A DNA stretch of 64,000 bases from Shewanella baltica (lineage in GTDB: Bacteria > Pseudomonadota > Gammaproteobacteria > Enterobacterales > Shewanellaceae): the NCBI RefSeq assembly GCF_900456975.1, contig NZ_UGYM01000002.1:186001-250000 (forward strand). The letters run 5' to 3'. Below the pieces are notes generated by a model. The model did no database searches, was not told the DNA's origin, and saw only the letters and a program-made list of their open reading frames with translations. The position numbers and the translations under genes were made by a program. The stretch's first letter is position 1. Each line of letters begins with the position of its first letter. Positions 16,517 through 25,587 of this stretch are shown here, piece by piece.

Positions 16517-17383
16517 CTAAGGAGTTTCTGGTTGGCATAAAGACATGGTTTTTTCTAACCACGTTAAGAACTCTAATTCATTGCTTCCCAGTCTTTCTGT
16601 ATGACTGAGCAGTAAGTACTTATGTCCGGATTGGGTAAATCCAAATGGAGCGACCAGTCTCCCACTTTTCAAGTCATCTACTATAAGAGGATATGATCCA
16701 ATCGCAGCCCCTAAACCGTCAACTGCTGCCTGTAAGCAGAAATAGAAATGCTCAAAGGATTTGGACTTGTTCGTATAAAAGGTATGTGTTGAGCGTGATG
16801 ACCAATCTGACCATGCAGAAGGTCTCGTTTCACTATGAAGAAGAACAATATCACCTAAGTTGTTCTGAGATTTTCTCCAATATTCAGGGGAAAAAACAGG
16901 ACCAACCCACTCATTGACTAAGTTGTGCGCTGTATATTCAGGGCTAATATCGAAGTCATCGCGCCGAATGGCTAAAGATAATCCTGTTTCATCTAAATCT
17001 ACAGGTCCTCCAGCGGTTGATAGCCGAACATCAATACCCGTAAGCCGAAAAAAACTGGCCAGTCGAGGCATCAGCCAGCGCATCGTTAATGTTGGTTCAC
17101 AGGAAACTTCAAGATGTTTGTTACTTTCCCTTGTTAACTTCTTAATTCCATTATCTAAAGCATTAAAAGCAATGTCAGTGTACTGCTTGAGCAATTCACC
17201 TTCCTGCGTTAGACACATTCCTCTGCCTTGCTTGTAAAACAGCATCTGCGATAGATGACTCTCCAGCAATTTAATTTGCTTACTTACTGCTCCGTGAGTG
17301 ATATGAAGTTTCTCTGCTGCTTTACTGTAATTCGATGACTCTGCCGTAACATGAAATACATAGAATGCTTTTAAATGTCTCAT
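16517..17383 (-). CDS. LysR-family regulator (GcvA-like), AT-rich
   Basis: 288 aa. The N-terminal HTH is FHVTAESSNYSKAAEKLHITHGAVSKQIKLLESHL, followed by RGMCLTQEGELLKQYTDIAFNAL, which resembles the GcvA/AmpR group, and a LysR effector domain. It is divergent from a LysE-family exporter with a 99-bp gap, a common regulator/exporter pairing. The DNA is visibly more AT-rich than the flanking genes, with codons such as AAA, TTA and AAT frequent, suggesting acquisition together with the exporter. The inducer is not known. Confidence 0.88.
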   Translation of the reverse strand: MRHLKAFYVFHVTAESSNYSKAAEKLHITHGAVSKQIKLLESHLSQMLFYKQGRGMCLTQEGELLKQYTDIAFNALDNGIKKLTRESNKHLEVSCEPTLTMRWLMPRLASFFRLTGIDVRLSTAGGPVDLDETGLSLAIRRDDFDISPEYTAHNLVNEWVGPVFSPEYWRKSQNNLGDIVLLHSETRPSAWSDWSSRSTHTFYTNKSKSFEHFYFCLQAAVDGLGAAIGSYPLIVDDLKSGRLVAPFGFTQSGHKYLLLSHTERLGSNELEFLTWLEKTMSLCQPETP

Positions 17384-17482
17384 CTGTGATTTTTTCTCAC
17401 ATTTAGGATGCCTTTTTTTCGATTATAACTCATCAATAAATCTATACAATTACCTCAAAATTATGAAAAGTGAGGAGATTAA

Positions 17483-18094
17483 ATGGAGTTATTAAGTTTT
17501 GCAGTGTTTGGGCTTTTAATCGTGGTAAGTCCTGGAGCTGACTTTGTTTTGGTATTTAAAAATAGTGCAATCTATGGCAGAAAAGCAGGCGTTTTAACGG
17601 CTCTTGGGATAGGGATAGGTGTTTGTGTACATATTACCTATTCTGTTATTGGGATCAGTCATTTAGTTTCTCAAAATGCGGTTTTATTTAGCATAGTGAA
17701 GTATGTTGGTGCAGCGTATTTAATTTATCTTGGTGTGACAGGATTAGTCAGTTCCAAGTTAGATCTAGACTATGAAAAAACAAACGTTCAACCCACACAA
17801 ACTAGAAAGTATATATTTCAAGGTTTTTTATGTAATACATTGAATCCTAAGACGATGATTTTCTTTCTTAGCGTCTTCAGCCAACTCATTTCATCTGATA
17901 ATGAAAGCATGTCTTTCGCCATTACCTATGGTTTTTACATTGCTTTTTTACATGCAGCTTGGTTTTGTATAGTTGCTTACCTAGTGACATCAAAACACGC
18001 GAGTAACATGCTTAAAAAGTTTGGTCATAGAATCAATCAGGCGTGCGGTTTTGGTCTCATTGCTTTTGGCGCGATACTGTCAACCAATGCCTAA
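17483..18094 (+). CDS. LysE/RhtB-family amino-acid exporter
   Basis: 203 aa with GAGGAG ahead of the ATG. The family start MELLSFAVFGLLIVVSPGADFVLV (SPGPD-like motif, here SPGAD) and the second block AAYLIYLGVTGL are clear. About six membrane segments are expected, with GFLCNTLNPKTMIFFLSVF in the middle. The family exports amino acids or derivatives from the cytoplasm. Composition is AT-rich like the divergent LysR gene. It is followed by 500 bases of non-coding or decayed DNA. Confidence 0.9.
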   Translation: MELLSFAVFGLLIVVSPGADFVLVFKNSAIYGRKAGVLTALGIGIGVCVHITYSVIGISHLVSQNAVLFSIVKYVGAAYLIYLGVTGLVSSKLDLDYEKTNVQPTQTRKYIFQGFLCNTLNPKTMIFFLSVFSQLISSDNESMSFAITYGFYIAFLHAAWFCIVAYLVTSKHASNMLKKFGHRINQACGFGLIAFGAILSTNA

Positions 18095-18595
18095 ACAACA
18101 CCTTTCACACCTTAAGGAAATATGTTGTAAATTCAGTGGAACCTACACTCACTAAATAATGAATTTATCTCACTTTAGGACAATTACTTTTTAGCTAAAT
18201 GGACTGCTAAAGGATTAGTTAGGATTGGCATTGTTTCACCAGCGACCTTTTAAAACAGGGATGTTTGAACTGAGCCATCATGGATACTTCTTATAAAAGA
18301 AACGGATGGCGAGTTACTGGGAAACAATGACAATGAATGTCGCACAACTGACGATAAAATTATCTTGCTAGAGCAATAACTGTTGGCTGAACAAGAAGTA
18401 AAAACTGCAACTCCAGCGGATAGCCTTCAACAGTATTTTCGATAATATTTTCATTGAGTTGTATCAATTCTGATTTCCAATAATCAATCCTCCTCGTCAA
18501 TGCATCTCACATTTCTGTAAAAAATAACTCAACACATACGTTTTTTCATATATATTATTTACCATATATACTCCAATCAACTTTGGGAGCAATTG
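18095..18595. other. 500-bp AT-rich region with a possible decayed coding remnant
   Basis: No intact gene is seen. In one plus-strand frame, 18269-18376 is open for 36 codons, stops at TAA (18377-18379), then reads on for 21 codons to another TAA (18443-18445); the translation (…TDDKIILLEQ*LLAEQEVKTATP…) looks protein-like, as if one stop had entered a former gene. The family is not recognised. The last 60 bases contain the arsR promoter region. Confidence 0.35.
18547..18570 (+). promoter_or_regulatory. Candidate ArsR operator/promoter
   Basis: Two direct copies of CATATATA (18547-18554 and 18563-18570) are separated by 8 bases, 25 bases before the arsR start. Each includes the self-complementary TATATA. 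The position fits an autoregulatory ArsR site overlapping the promoter; this has not been tested. Confidence 0.4.
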
Positions 18596-18940
18596 ATGCA
18601 ACCCGTCGCATTTTTTAAGGCACTTGCCGATGAGACTCGGCTTAAATGCCTGCTGCTGATCCAGCGTGAAGGTGAATTGTGTGTGTGTGAGCTTATGGCT
18701 GCGCTGTCTGAGAGTCAGCCTAAGGTCTCGCGCCACTTGGCTCAGTTGAAAAAGGCTGGGTTGTTGGTCGATAGGCGCCAAGGTCAATGGGTGTTTTATC
18801 GGATCAATGCTGAGATCGCGCCTTGGTGCCAGCAGGTACTTGGCCAAACCTGTGATGATAACGACAGCTTTTTGCAGGAGAACGTGCGTAATCTTTGTCA
18901 GATGGGCGGTCGACCCGATCGCGTTACGGCCTGTTGCTAA
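18596..18940 (+). CDS. arsR: ArsR-family metalloregulator (arsenic-type)
   Basis: 114 aa from the ATG at 18596 (a TTG directly precedes it); GGGAG is at 18585-18589. The winged helix core is recognisable (KALADETRLKCLLLIQ, SQPKVSRHLAQLKKAGLL, GQWVFYRIN). The As(III)/Sb(III)-binding motif ELCVCEL places Cys at 29 and 31, and the protein ends in a vicinal Cys pair (VTACC). It represses the operon until trivalent arsenic binds. It is followed by a permease, a thiol protein, GAPDH and ArsJ, which supports an arsenic role. Confidence 0.93.
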   Translation: MQPVAFFKALADETRLKCLLLIQREGELCVCELMAALSESQPKVSRHLAQLKKAGLLVDRRQGQWVFYRINAEIAPWCQQVLGQTCDDNDSFLQENVRNLCQMGGRPDRVTACC

Positions 18941-19108
18941 GCGACTGCTGTTAAGCAGTCGTGACAGGGGGCAGTGATAAGCGGTGCTCTGTCATTTCGT
19001 GCTGAGTCTAAGTGAGTAGAGTCTTAGTCAATTGTGAGTTTAGGGTCGAGCAGACTCGCGCGATTCTAGCGACATTTAAGCAAGTAAACCGTCAGTGTAG
19101 GGATCAAT

Positions 19109-20104
19109 ATGTTCCAAATATTTACTGATTTTGCGACTTGGCTAGTGTACGGCGTGTTTGGCCTAGAGGCGGGTTCGGCCTTGGGCGGAGCTGTGCATTT
19201 TTTTGTTGAAGATGTCAGTAAAATTTTTGTATTGCTGGTGGTGATGATTTATTTCATCGCGTTACTGCGGGCTTCCTTAGATGTTGAGCGAGTTCGAGAT
19301 TATTTAGCGGGTAAGAATAAGGGAGTAGGTTACTTGCTGGGGTCGATTTTTGGCGCCATCACGCCTTTTTGTTCTTGCTCGAGTATCCCTGTCTTTTTAG
19401 GTTTTACCTCGGCCGGGATCCCCCTTGGGATCACTATGGCCTTTTTGATCACTTCACCTTTGATCAATGAAGTCGCCGTCCTGCTGCTCATGAGTTTACT
19501 CGGCTGGAAATTTACCTTGCTATATGTGGCTGTGGGCATGACAGTGGGTATGCTCGGCGGACTATTGTTAGATGCGATTAAGGCCGAGCGTTGGTTGCAG
19601 TCCTTCGCCGCCGAAGCCCTCGTTCGTGGACGCCAGATGGCGGCATCGAATGAGGTTTCTACCACTGAGCGGGTCTTATCTTTATCTGAACGTCATGAAT
19701 TTGCTAAAGCTGAGGCGCTTGAGATTTTTGGCCGCGTCTGGAAATGGGTCATTATCGGCGTGGGTCTTGGCGCTGCCTTGCACGGTTTTGTGCCCGAGGG
19801 GTGGGTTGAAACCCATTTAGGCCAAGGCCAATGGTGGTCTGTGCCTGCGGCCGTATTAGTCGGCATTCCCCTGTATTCCAATGCGACTGGCATTATTCCT
19901 GTGATGGAAAGTTTGCTGGCGAACGGCCTGCCTATTGGTACTACGCTGGCGTTTTGTATGAGCACAGTGGCTGCCAGTTTCCCCGAATTTATTTTACTGA
20001 AACAAGTGATGCAGTGGCGCCTTTTGGCGGTGCTGTTGGTTGTGCTATTGACGGCATTTACGTTAGTAGGTTGGATTTTTAATTTTGCAGCACCGTATCT
20101 TTAA
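19109..20104 (+). CDS. DUF318/ArsP-like permease with FCSCS motif
   Basis: 331 aa, about eight to ten membrane segments. The family motif TPFCSCSSIPVFLGFTSAGIPLG includes Cys88 and Cys90, and a second repeat has YSNATGIIPVMESLL. ArsP members of this family export trivalent organoarsenicals such as methylarsenite, and the paired cysteines are thought to bind the metalloid. The downstream thiol-redox gene starts 10 bases after the stop and is a common partner. It could instead handle another thiol-reactive substrate; the ars context favours arsenic. Confidence 0.87.
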   Translation: MFQIFTDFATWLVYGVFGLEAGSALGGAVHFFVEDVSKIFVLLVVMIYFIALLRASLDVERVRDYLAGKNKGVGYLLGSIFGAITPFCSCSSIPVFLGFTSAGIPLGITMAFLITSPLINEVAVLLLMSLLGWKFTLLYVAVGMTVGMLGGLLLDAIKAERWLQSFAAEALVRGRQMAASNEVSTTERVLSLSERHEFAKAEALEIFGRVWKWVIIGVGLGAALHGFVPEGWVETHLGQGQWWSVPAAVLVGIPLYSNATGIIPVMESLLANGLPIGTTLAFCMSTVAASFPEFILLKQVMQWRLLAVLLVVLLTAFTLVGWIFNFAAPYL

Positions 20105-20113
20105 GGAAATAAC

Positions 20114-20350
20114 ATGAAACAAGTCAAAGTATTAGGTAGTGGTTGCGCTAAATGTAGTAAAACCGCCGAGATGATTGCGGACATATCAGAAGAAATGGGC
20201 GTGGATGCGATTGTGAAAAAGGACACAGATCCTCAAACCCTGTTGAAATTTAAAGTGATGAAGACGCCTGCGGTAGTGATCGATGGTGAGCTCATACACA
20301 GCGGCTCAGTACCGACTCGTGACGAAATTGAAGGATGGTTAAGGGACTAA
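20114..20350 (+). CDS. TM0996/MTH895-type small thioredoxin-fold protein
   Basis: 78 aa. The redox motif GSGCAKCSKT places Cys at 11 and 14 in a CxxC arrangement, with the cis-Pro region MKTPAVVIDGELIHSGSVP. This is the small redox-active disulfide protein family usually encoded beside DUF318 permeases. It probably passes electrons or the metalloid to the permease, which is inference from recurrent neighbourhood. AAGGAA precedes the ATG, and the gene is closely coupled to the permease. Confidence 0.9.
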   Translation: MKQVKVLGSGCAKCSKTAEMIADISEEMGVDAIVKKDTDPQTLLKFKVMKTPAVVIDGELIHSGSVPTRDEIEGWLRD

Positions 20351-20427
20351 GTTGTAGTCAGCTTTAGTCAATCAAGGTTGCTCGTTCGCCAAGCACATAA
20401 GTTAAGAAACATAAGCTAATAAATACA

Positions 20428-20460
20428 CGCCATTGCCATACTCAGTCTTTGGCAATGGCG
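20428..20460 (+). terminator. Hairpin between the permease/thiol genes and GAPDH
   Basis: CGCCATTGCCA (20428-20438) pairs perfectly with TGGCAATGGCG (20450-20460). No clean T-run follows (GTGTTATCGTTT), so it may be a weak terminator or attenuator dividing the ars operon. An ATATTGGAATAT palindrome at 20538-20549, overlapping the GAPDH ribosome-binding region, may be a second operator. Confidence 0.5.
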
Positions 20461-20553
20461 GTGTTATCGTTTAAGTAAACCGTTAGTAGCGTTAAGAAAA
20501 TATAAAAAAATTAAAGACATAAAAATTTAAAATCAACATATTGGAATATCATC

Positions 20554-21567
20554 ATGGCAATCAAAATCGGCATTAATGGCTTTGGGCGTATGGGGCGTTT
20601 AGCACTGCGCGCGGCATGGGACTGGGATGAGGTGGAGTTTGTGCAGATCAACGATCCCGCTGGCGACGCCCATACATTGGCACATTTACTCGAGTTTGAT
20701 TCTGTCCATGGTCGCTGGCGTTATCCCGTGACGGCGAATGCCGATGAGATCCAGATCCAAGATAAAATCATTCGCACCACGCGCAATAAAGTCATCGCCG
20801 ATACCGATTGGTCCGGTTGCGATGTGGTGATTGAAGCCTCCGGCGTGATGAAAACCAAAGCATTACTGCAAGCTTATTTAGATCAAGGTGTTAAGCGGGT
20901 GGTTGTCACCGCTCCCGTGAAAGAAGAAGGCGTGCTAAACGTAGTGATCGGGGTTAATCATCAGTTATACGATCCTGCCATTCATCCTATTGTGACCGCC
21001 GCATCTTGCACTACTAACTGCCTTGCGCCTGTGGTGAAAGTGATCCACGAGCAGATCGGCATCAAGCACGGATCTATGACCACGATCCACGATATTACTA
21101 ACACGCAAACTATTCTCGATGCACCGCATAAGGATTTACGCCGTGCCCGCGCCTGTGGTTTGAGTTTAATCCCAACCACCACGGGCAGCGCGACTGCGAT
21201 TACCCATATTTTCCCTGAGCTTAAGGGCAAGCTTAATGGCCACGCCGTGCGGGTGCCACTGGCTAATGCTTCGCTGACCGATTGTGTATTCGAGCTTGAG
21301 CGCGCCGTTACCGAAGCAGAAGTGAATGCGCTACTTAAAACCGCCGCCGAAGGTGAGCTTAAGGGCATTTTAGGTTATGAAGAGCGGCCGCTGGTGTCGG
21401 TGGATTACAAGACAGATCCGCGCTCAAGCATCATAGATGCGCTCTCGACCATGGTGATTAATGGCACTCAACTTAAACTCTATGTGTGGTACGACAATGA
21501 ATGGGGCTACGCCAATCGCACCGCTGAGCTTGCCCGTTTAGTCGGCCAGCTTGATTTGCCGCGCTAG
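20554..21567 (+). CDS. gap: Arsenate-linked glyceraldehyde-3-phosphate dehydrogenase
   Basis: 337 aa, normal GAPDH length. The Rossmann start [17 protein letters not shown], the catalytic [13 protein letters not shown] with its nucleophilic Cys near 153, and [14 protein letters not shown] at the C-terminus are all present. In arsenic operons this enzyme uses arsenate in place of phosphate and makes 1-arseno-3-phosphoglycerate, which ArsJ exports. The arsJ start lies 10 bases after this stop, which strongly supports that pairing. On its own it would be called an ordinary type I GAPDH. Confidence 0.93.
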   Translation: MAIKIGINGFGRMGRLALRAAWDWDEVEFVQINDPAGDAHTLAHLLEFDSVHGRWRYPVTANADEIQIQDKIIRTTRNKVIADTDWSGCDVVIEASGVMKTKALLQAYLDQGVKRVVVTAPVKEEGVLNVVIGVNHQLYDPAIHPIVTAASCTTNCLAPVVKVIHEQIGIKHGSMTTIHDITNTQTILDAPHKDLRRARACGLSLIPTTTGSATAITHIFPELKGKLNGHAVRVPLANASLTDCVFELERAVTEAEVNALLKTAAEGELKGILGYEERPLVSVDYKTDPRSSIIDALSTMVINGTQLKLYVWYDNEWGYANRTAELARLVGQLDLPR

Positions 21568-21577
21568 GAGAGCTCAA

Positions 21578-22846
21578 TTGTTTGCCGCCAAGCCATTTGA
21601 ACAACTGATGCAATTGCCTGCTGCCGTGCGGCAATATTTGTTGATCACCTTCAATTATTGGAGTTTTACTTTAACCGACGGCGCACTGCGGATGTTAGTG
21701 GTGCTGCATTTTCACGATCTTGGCTACAGTCCGCTGGCGATCGCTATGCTGTTTTTGTTCTACGAGATTTTTGGCGTAGTGACCAATCTGATTGGCGGCT
21801 GGCTAGGGGCGCGTTTAGGGTTAAATCGCACCATGAACTTGGGTCTTGGCATGCAAGTGTTTGCCTTAGCTATGCTGTTAGTGCCGGCGGCGAGTTTACC
21901 TTTGTGGCTTGCAGGCGTGCCTTGGGTGATGGCGGCGCAGGCGTTATCTGGGATCGCTAAAGATCTCAATAAGATGAGTGCCAAAAGCGCGATCAAACTG
22001 TTGGTGCCAAAAGGCGAGCAGGGCAAACTTTACCAGTGGGTTGCCCTATTAACGGGGTCTAAAAATGCCCTCAAAGGCGCGGGATTTTTCCTCGGCGGCG
22101 CCTTGCTTGCCTTGCTCGGGTTTGAGCTGGCAATCGCCACTATGGCTATCTTGCTCGGACTCGTCTGGTTACTCAGTCTAGTGATGCTGAAAAAGGATTT
22201 AGGTAAAGCCAAGAATAAGCCCAAATTTACGGAGATTTTCTCTAAGAGTCGCAGCGTAAACATTCTCTCGGCGGCGCGATTATTCCTGTTTGCCGCCAGA
22301 GATGTGTGGTTTGTGGTGGCGCTGCCCGTGTATCTAGCCAGCCAACTAGGCTGGGATCATTGGGCAGTGGGCGGCTTTTTAGCCGTGTGGGTTATCGGTT
22401 ACGGCATAGTGCAAACCCTAGCACCTAAGATCACGGGCAATCGCCAAGCGCAAAGTCAGTTAACTGATACAGCCCCCGATGGCCGCAGCGCGTTAATTTG
22501 GGCCAGTATGTTGGCCTTTGTGCCAGCGCTGATTGCCTGCGCGATACAGTTTAGTTTTTATCCCGAGGCCAGTTTGTTGTTGGGTCTCATGTTATTTGGT
22601 GCCCTGTTTGCGGTGAACTCATCGCTGCACAGTTACTTGATTGTGAGTTACGCCAGTGAAGATGCGGTGTCACTGGATGTGGGTTTCTATTACATGGCCA
22701 ATGCTATGGGGCGTTTAGTCGGCACTGTGCTGTCTGGCTTAGTGTATCAAGCCTATGGTTTAGCTGCCTGTTTGTGGATTTCGACCGCTTTTATCGGCAT
22801 CACTGCTATGATTTCGATTAAGTTACCTCGGCAAGCTGTGGAATAA
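21578..22846 (+). CDS. arsJ: ArsJ, MFS exporter of 1-arseno-3-phosphoglycerate
   Basis: 422 aa from a TTG at 21578; the frame is open upstream, but AGGAG at 21566-21570 is seven bases before this TTG and upstream codons overlap the GAPDH gene. The start region FEQLMQLPAAVRQYLLITFNYWSFTLTDGALRMLVVLHF is characteristic of ArsJ, and about 12 membrane segments are expected. It exports the unstable arseno-phosphoglycerate made by GAPDH, giving arsenate resistance without reduction. A DUF2927 gene follows with only a few bases between. Confidence 0.93.
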   Translation: MFAAKPFEQLMQLPAAVRQYLLITFNYWSFTLTDGALRMLVVLHFHDLGYSPLAIAMLFLFYEIFGVVTNLIGGWLGARLGLNRTMNLGLGMQVFALAMLLVPAASLPLWLAGVPWVMAAQALSGIAKDLNKMSAKSAIKLLVPKGEQGKLYQWVALLTGSKNALKGAGFFLGGALLALLGFELAIATMAILLGLVWLLSLVMLKKDLGKAKNKPKFTEIFSKSRSVNILSAARLFLFAARDVWFVVALPVYLASQLGWDHWAVGGFLAVWVIGYGIVQTLAPKITGNRQAQSQLTDTAPDGRSALIWASMLAFVPALIACAIQFSFYPEASLLLGLMLFGALFAVNSSLHSYLIVSYASEDAVSLDVGFYYMANAMGRLVGTVLSGLVYQAYGLAACLWISTAFIGITAMISIKLPRQAVE

Positions 22847-22852
22847 GTGCTA

Positions 22853-23737
22853 ATGCAAACGTGGCTCAAGGCATCAACACATTACTACAAAGGGTTAATG
22901 TTACCTGCGTGTCGGCGTTTTTGGCGCAGCCTGTGTATGAGTTTAGGCTTGTGCTTAAGTTTGTTAGCCTTACCTCTTTACGCCGCTCAAACGCAGCCCG
23001 CGTTAATTCCGACATTAACACCAGCAAGTGATTGGAAAAACTTAACTTACATTACCCAAGCTTTTAGTGAAATCGCCCTTAAAAATGAGTATGACGTGGC
23101 GAAACATAGGGTGCGTAAGTGGCGAATTCCGGTACGAGTATTTGTCGAACATCAAGTGGGCGACAGGGCGCTGCACACCCAATTAGTGCAGATGCACTTA
23201 GCGCACTTAGCCGAGATTACGGGTCATGATATTCAGCTGGTGGATACGCTCTTGGATGCGAATCTGCACTTAGTGTTTACCCGTCAATCCCAATGGGAGA
23301 GCGAGGTTATGCGCTTAATGGGGCCAAGTTCGGCGAAGAATGTCCATGGCTCAGTGTGTATGGCCAAGTTTGCCCTTAATGCTAAGAGTGAAATTGAACG
23401 CGCATGGGTGATCATTCCCGTCGATCAGGCGCAAATGCACGGTAAGTTAGTGGCTTGTGTAGTTGAGGAAATTACTCAAGTGCTTGGGCTACCCAATGAT
23501 TCTGAAAAAGTATTTCCCTCCATCTTTAACGATAAAACCCCGCAGGATTTACTCACAGGGCTCGATTTCATTCTGCTTAAACTGCTCTATAACCCGAGTA
23601 TTCGCGCTGGTATGACGGCCGCTGAGGTCAAAGCGCCGTTGCAGTTCTTGCTCGAACAATGGCAGCGTGATGGCACACTTACCCATGCCGATAAAACCGT
23701 GCGTCAAGGGCAGTTATACCCTTTATTAGGTTATTGA
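22853..23737 (+). CDS. DUF2927 protein, exported, at the end of the ars operon
   Basis: 294 aa from the ATG at 22853; a GTG at 22847 directly after the arsJ stop is possible. The N-terminus holds a basic stretch and a hydrophobic signal segment ending LPLYAA. The DUF2927 core is visible as CVVEEITQVLGLPNDS with IFND downstream, a motif placed where gluzincin-type proteases have HExxH; here the histidines are absent. The function is unknown. Zero to six bases from arsJ implies cotranscription. No arsenic role is established. Confidence 0.8.
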   Translation: MQTWLKASTHYYKGLMLPACRRFWRSLCMSLGLCLSLLALPLYAAQTQPALIPTLTPASDWKNLTYITQAFSEIALKNEYDVAKHRVRKWRIPVRVFVEHQVGDRALHTQLVQMHLAHLAEITGHDIQLVDTLLDANLHLVFTRQSQWESEVMRLMGPSSAKNVHGSVCMAKFALNAKSEIERAWVIIPVDQAQMHGKLVACVVEEITQVLGLPNDSEKVFPSIFNDKTPQDLLTGLDFILLKLLYNPSIRAGMTAAEVKAPLQFLLEQWQRDGTLTHADKTVRQGQLYPLLGY

Positions 23738-23854
23738 TGCTTGAGTGTTACTGCGAAAGTTGACATTGCTCGCATGCGACCAATTAATTCTTTTTCTTTG
23801 AGGAATAAGGGCATAGTCTAGCTTTATACAAGGTAAAAACGTTGGAGGGACACC

Positions 23855-25297
23855 ATGCGAATGACACTGCAGTTTTTAGGAGCGACAGAGGAAGTGACCG
23901 GCTCGTGCCATTTACTCTCGGTCGATCATGAACACTTATTGCTTGATTGTGGTTTGATCCAAGGTGGTAAAGCGGATGAACTGCGTAATCATGATCCCTT
24001 CGCCTTCGACCCTGAGTCTATTTCCGCTGTTGTGCTCAGCCATGCCCATATCGACCATTCAGGGCGTTTACCACTCTTAGTTAAAGCGGGTTTTGATGGG
24101 CCAATCTACACCCATAAAGCCACGGCAGAACTGTGCGCCATTATGCTCAAAGATGCGGCCATGCTGCAGACTCGCGACACCGAAAGGGTCAATAAAAAGC
24201 GCGCTAAACATGATCTTGAACCCCTAGAACCGCTTTTCACTGTTGAAGATGCCGAACAAGCCATTACCCAATTTGTACCGCTGGAATACGGCCAAGTAAC
24301 TCAAGTTATTCCCCATGTGGATATTTGTCTCTCAGATGCGGGGCATATTTTAGGTTCGGCCTTAGTCGAGCTATGGTTAGGCGAGGGCAAGTCCCAGAAG
24401 AAAGTCGTCTTCAGTGGCGATCTTGGCCGTGCGGGGATGCCGATTTTACGCAATCCGACCTTAGTGGATACGGCGGATTTAGTGTTAATGGAAAGCACCT
24501 ACGGCAACCGTTTTCACCGTAGTTGGACGGAAACCTTAGCCGAGTTGAAAGACATTTTTGCTAAGACAGTCAACGAGAGCCAAGGCAATATCTTGCTGCC
24601 AGCTTTCTCGGTTGGACGGGCGCAGGAGTTATTATATCTCTTTCATTTATATGCTAAAGAATGGGATCTCGGTCGCTGGAAAATCTGCCTAGATAGCCCC
24701 ATGGCGATTGAGGCGACTCGCGTCTACGTCAATAATTATCCGCTGATGGATGAGGATTTTAAACGCTTTACCCGCCAACATCCTGGGCAGCATCCGCTGT
24801 TGTCGAATGTCGAATTTATCCAGACGACCGAAGAGTCGATGGCGCTGAATGAAGTGCATAAGGGATTGATCATTATTGCGGGGAGCGGCATGTGTAACGG
24901 TGGGCGTATTCGTAGCCACTTAGAGCACAATTTATGGCGTCCTGAATGCGATGTGATTATCTGTGGTTATCAAGCCCTTGGCACACCGGGACGTGCCTTG
25001 GTCGACGGTGTTGGGGAGCTGACTATCCACGGAAATAGCATCAAAGTCGCGGCAAAATTACACACAGTTGGCGGGCTTTCTGCCCATGCGGATCAAGCTG
25101 AGTTATTACGTTGGTATCGCCACTTTGAAGGCCAACCGCCGCTGATTTTAGTCCACGGAGAACCCGATGCGCAGCATGGATTGGTCGATGTGGTTAACCA
25201 AGATCCTAAGACTAAACCTCAAGCCACCGCGATTGCGACCCATGGCGACAGGTTAGATTTAACCGCGCTGCCACAGTTAGTGTGGAAACCAGCTTAA
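23855..25297 (+). CDS. Beta-CASP metallo-beta-lactamase-fold ribonuclease
   Basis: 480 aa with GGAGGG ahead of the ATG. The zinc motif LSHAHIDHSG gives His63, His65, Asp67 and His68; later motifs are SDAGHILGSALVEL, FSGDLGR, the beta-CASP insertion (about 200-370) with SPMAIEAT, and the C-terminal KVAAKLHTVGGLSAHADQ and VHGEPDA. This is the CPSF73-like RNA-specific MBL group widespread in bacteria, expected to cleave RNA in the cytoplasm. The exact RNA target is not known. It is monocistronic, with an intrinsic terminator downstream. Confidence 0.9.
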   Translation: MRMTLQFLGATEEVTGSCHLLSVDHEHLLLDCGLIQGGKADELRNHDPFAFDPESISAVVLSHAHIDHSGRLPLLVKAGFDGPIYTHKATAELCAIMLKDAAMLQTRDTERVNKKRAKHDLEPLEPLFTVEDAEQAITQFVPLEYGQVTQVIPHVDICLSDAGHILGSALVELWLGEGKSQKKVVFSGDLGRAGMPILRNPTLVDTADLVLMESTYGNRFHRSWTETLAELKDIFAKTVNESQGNILLPAFSVGRAQELLYLFHLYAKEWDLGRWKICLDSPMAIEATRVYVNNYPLMDEDFKRFTRQHPGQHPLLSNVEFIQTTEESMALNEVHKGLIIIAGSGMCNGGRIRSHLEHNLWRPECDVIICGYQALGTPGRALVDGVGELTIHGNSIKVAAKLHTVGGLSAHADQAELLRWYRHFEGQPPLILVHGEPDAQHGLVDVVNQDPKTKPQATAIATHGDRLDLTALPQLVWKPA

Positions 25298-25331
25298 GTT
25301 AACCATCCTACTTAGCGACGTACTGCTCGAT

Positions 25332-25364
25332 AAACTCCCTACATACTCAATGCGGGGAGTTTTT
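25332..25364 (+). terminator. Intrinsic terminator of the beta-CASP gene
   Basis: AAACTCCC (25332-25339) pairs with GGGAGTTT (25355-25362), followed by T-rich sequence (TTTTATTTG). Confidence 0.85.
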
Positions 25365-25587
25365 ATTTGTGTTGAAAATCAATATCTCACCGCTCGACAG
25401 CGACTCTGCGTGCCAATCCATTTCAAATAAATTAGCACATGATTTAGATTTCCAATTGTTAACTATTCGTTGTAATCTGAGGTGCAACTGTTAGATTGGC
25501 TCCTTGATATGTCGTGTTCATTAGGCCAAGTCCTAATCCGACGGCGTCAGTCAAACTATAACAATAACAAGCAATCACGAGGTTTGA

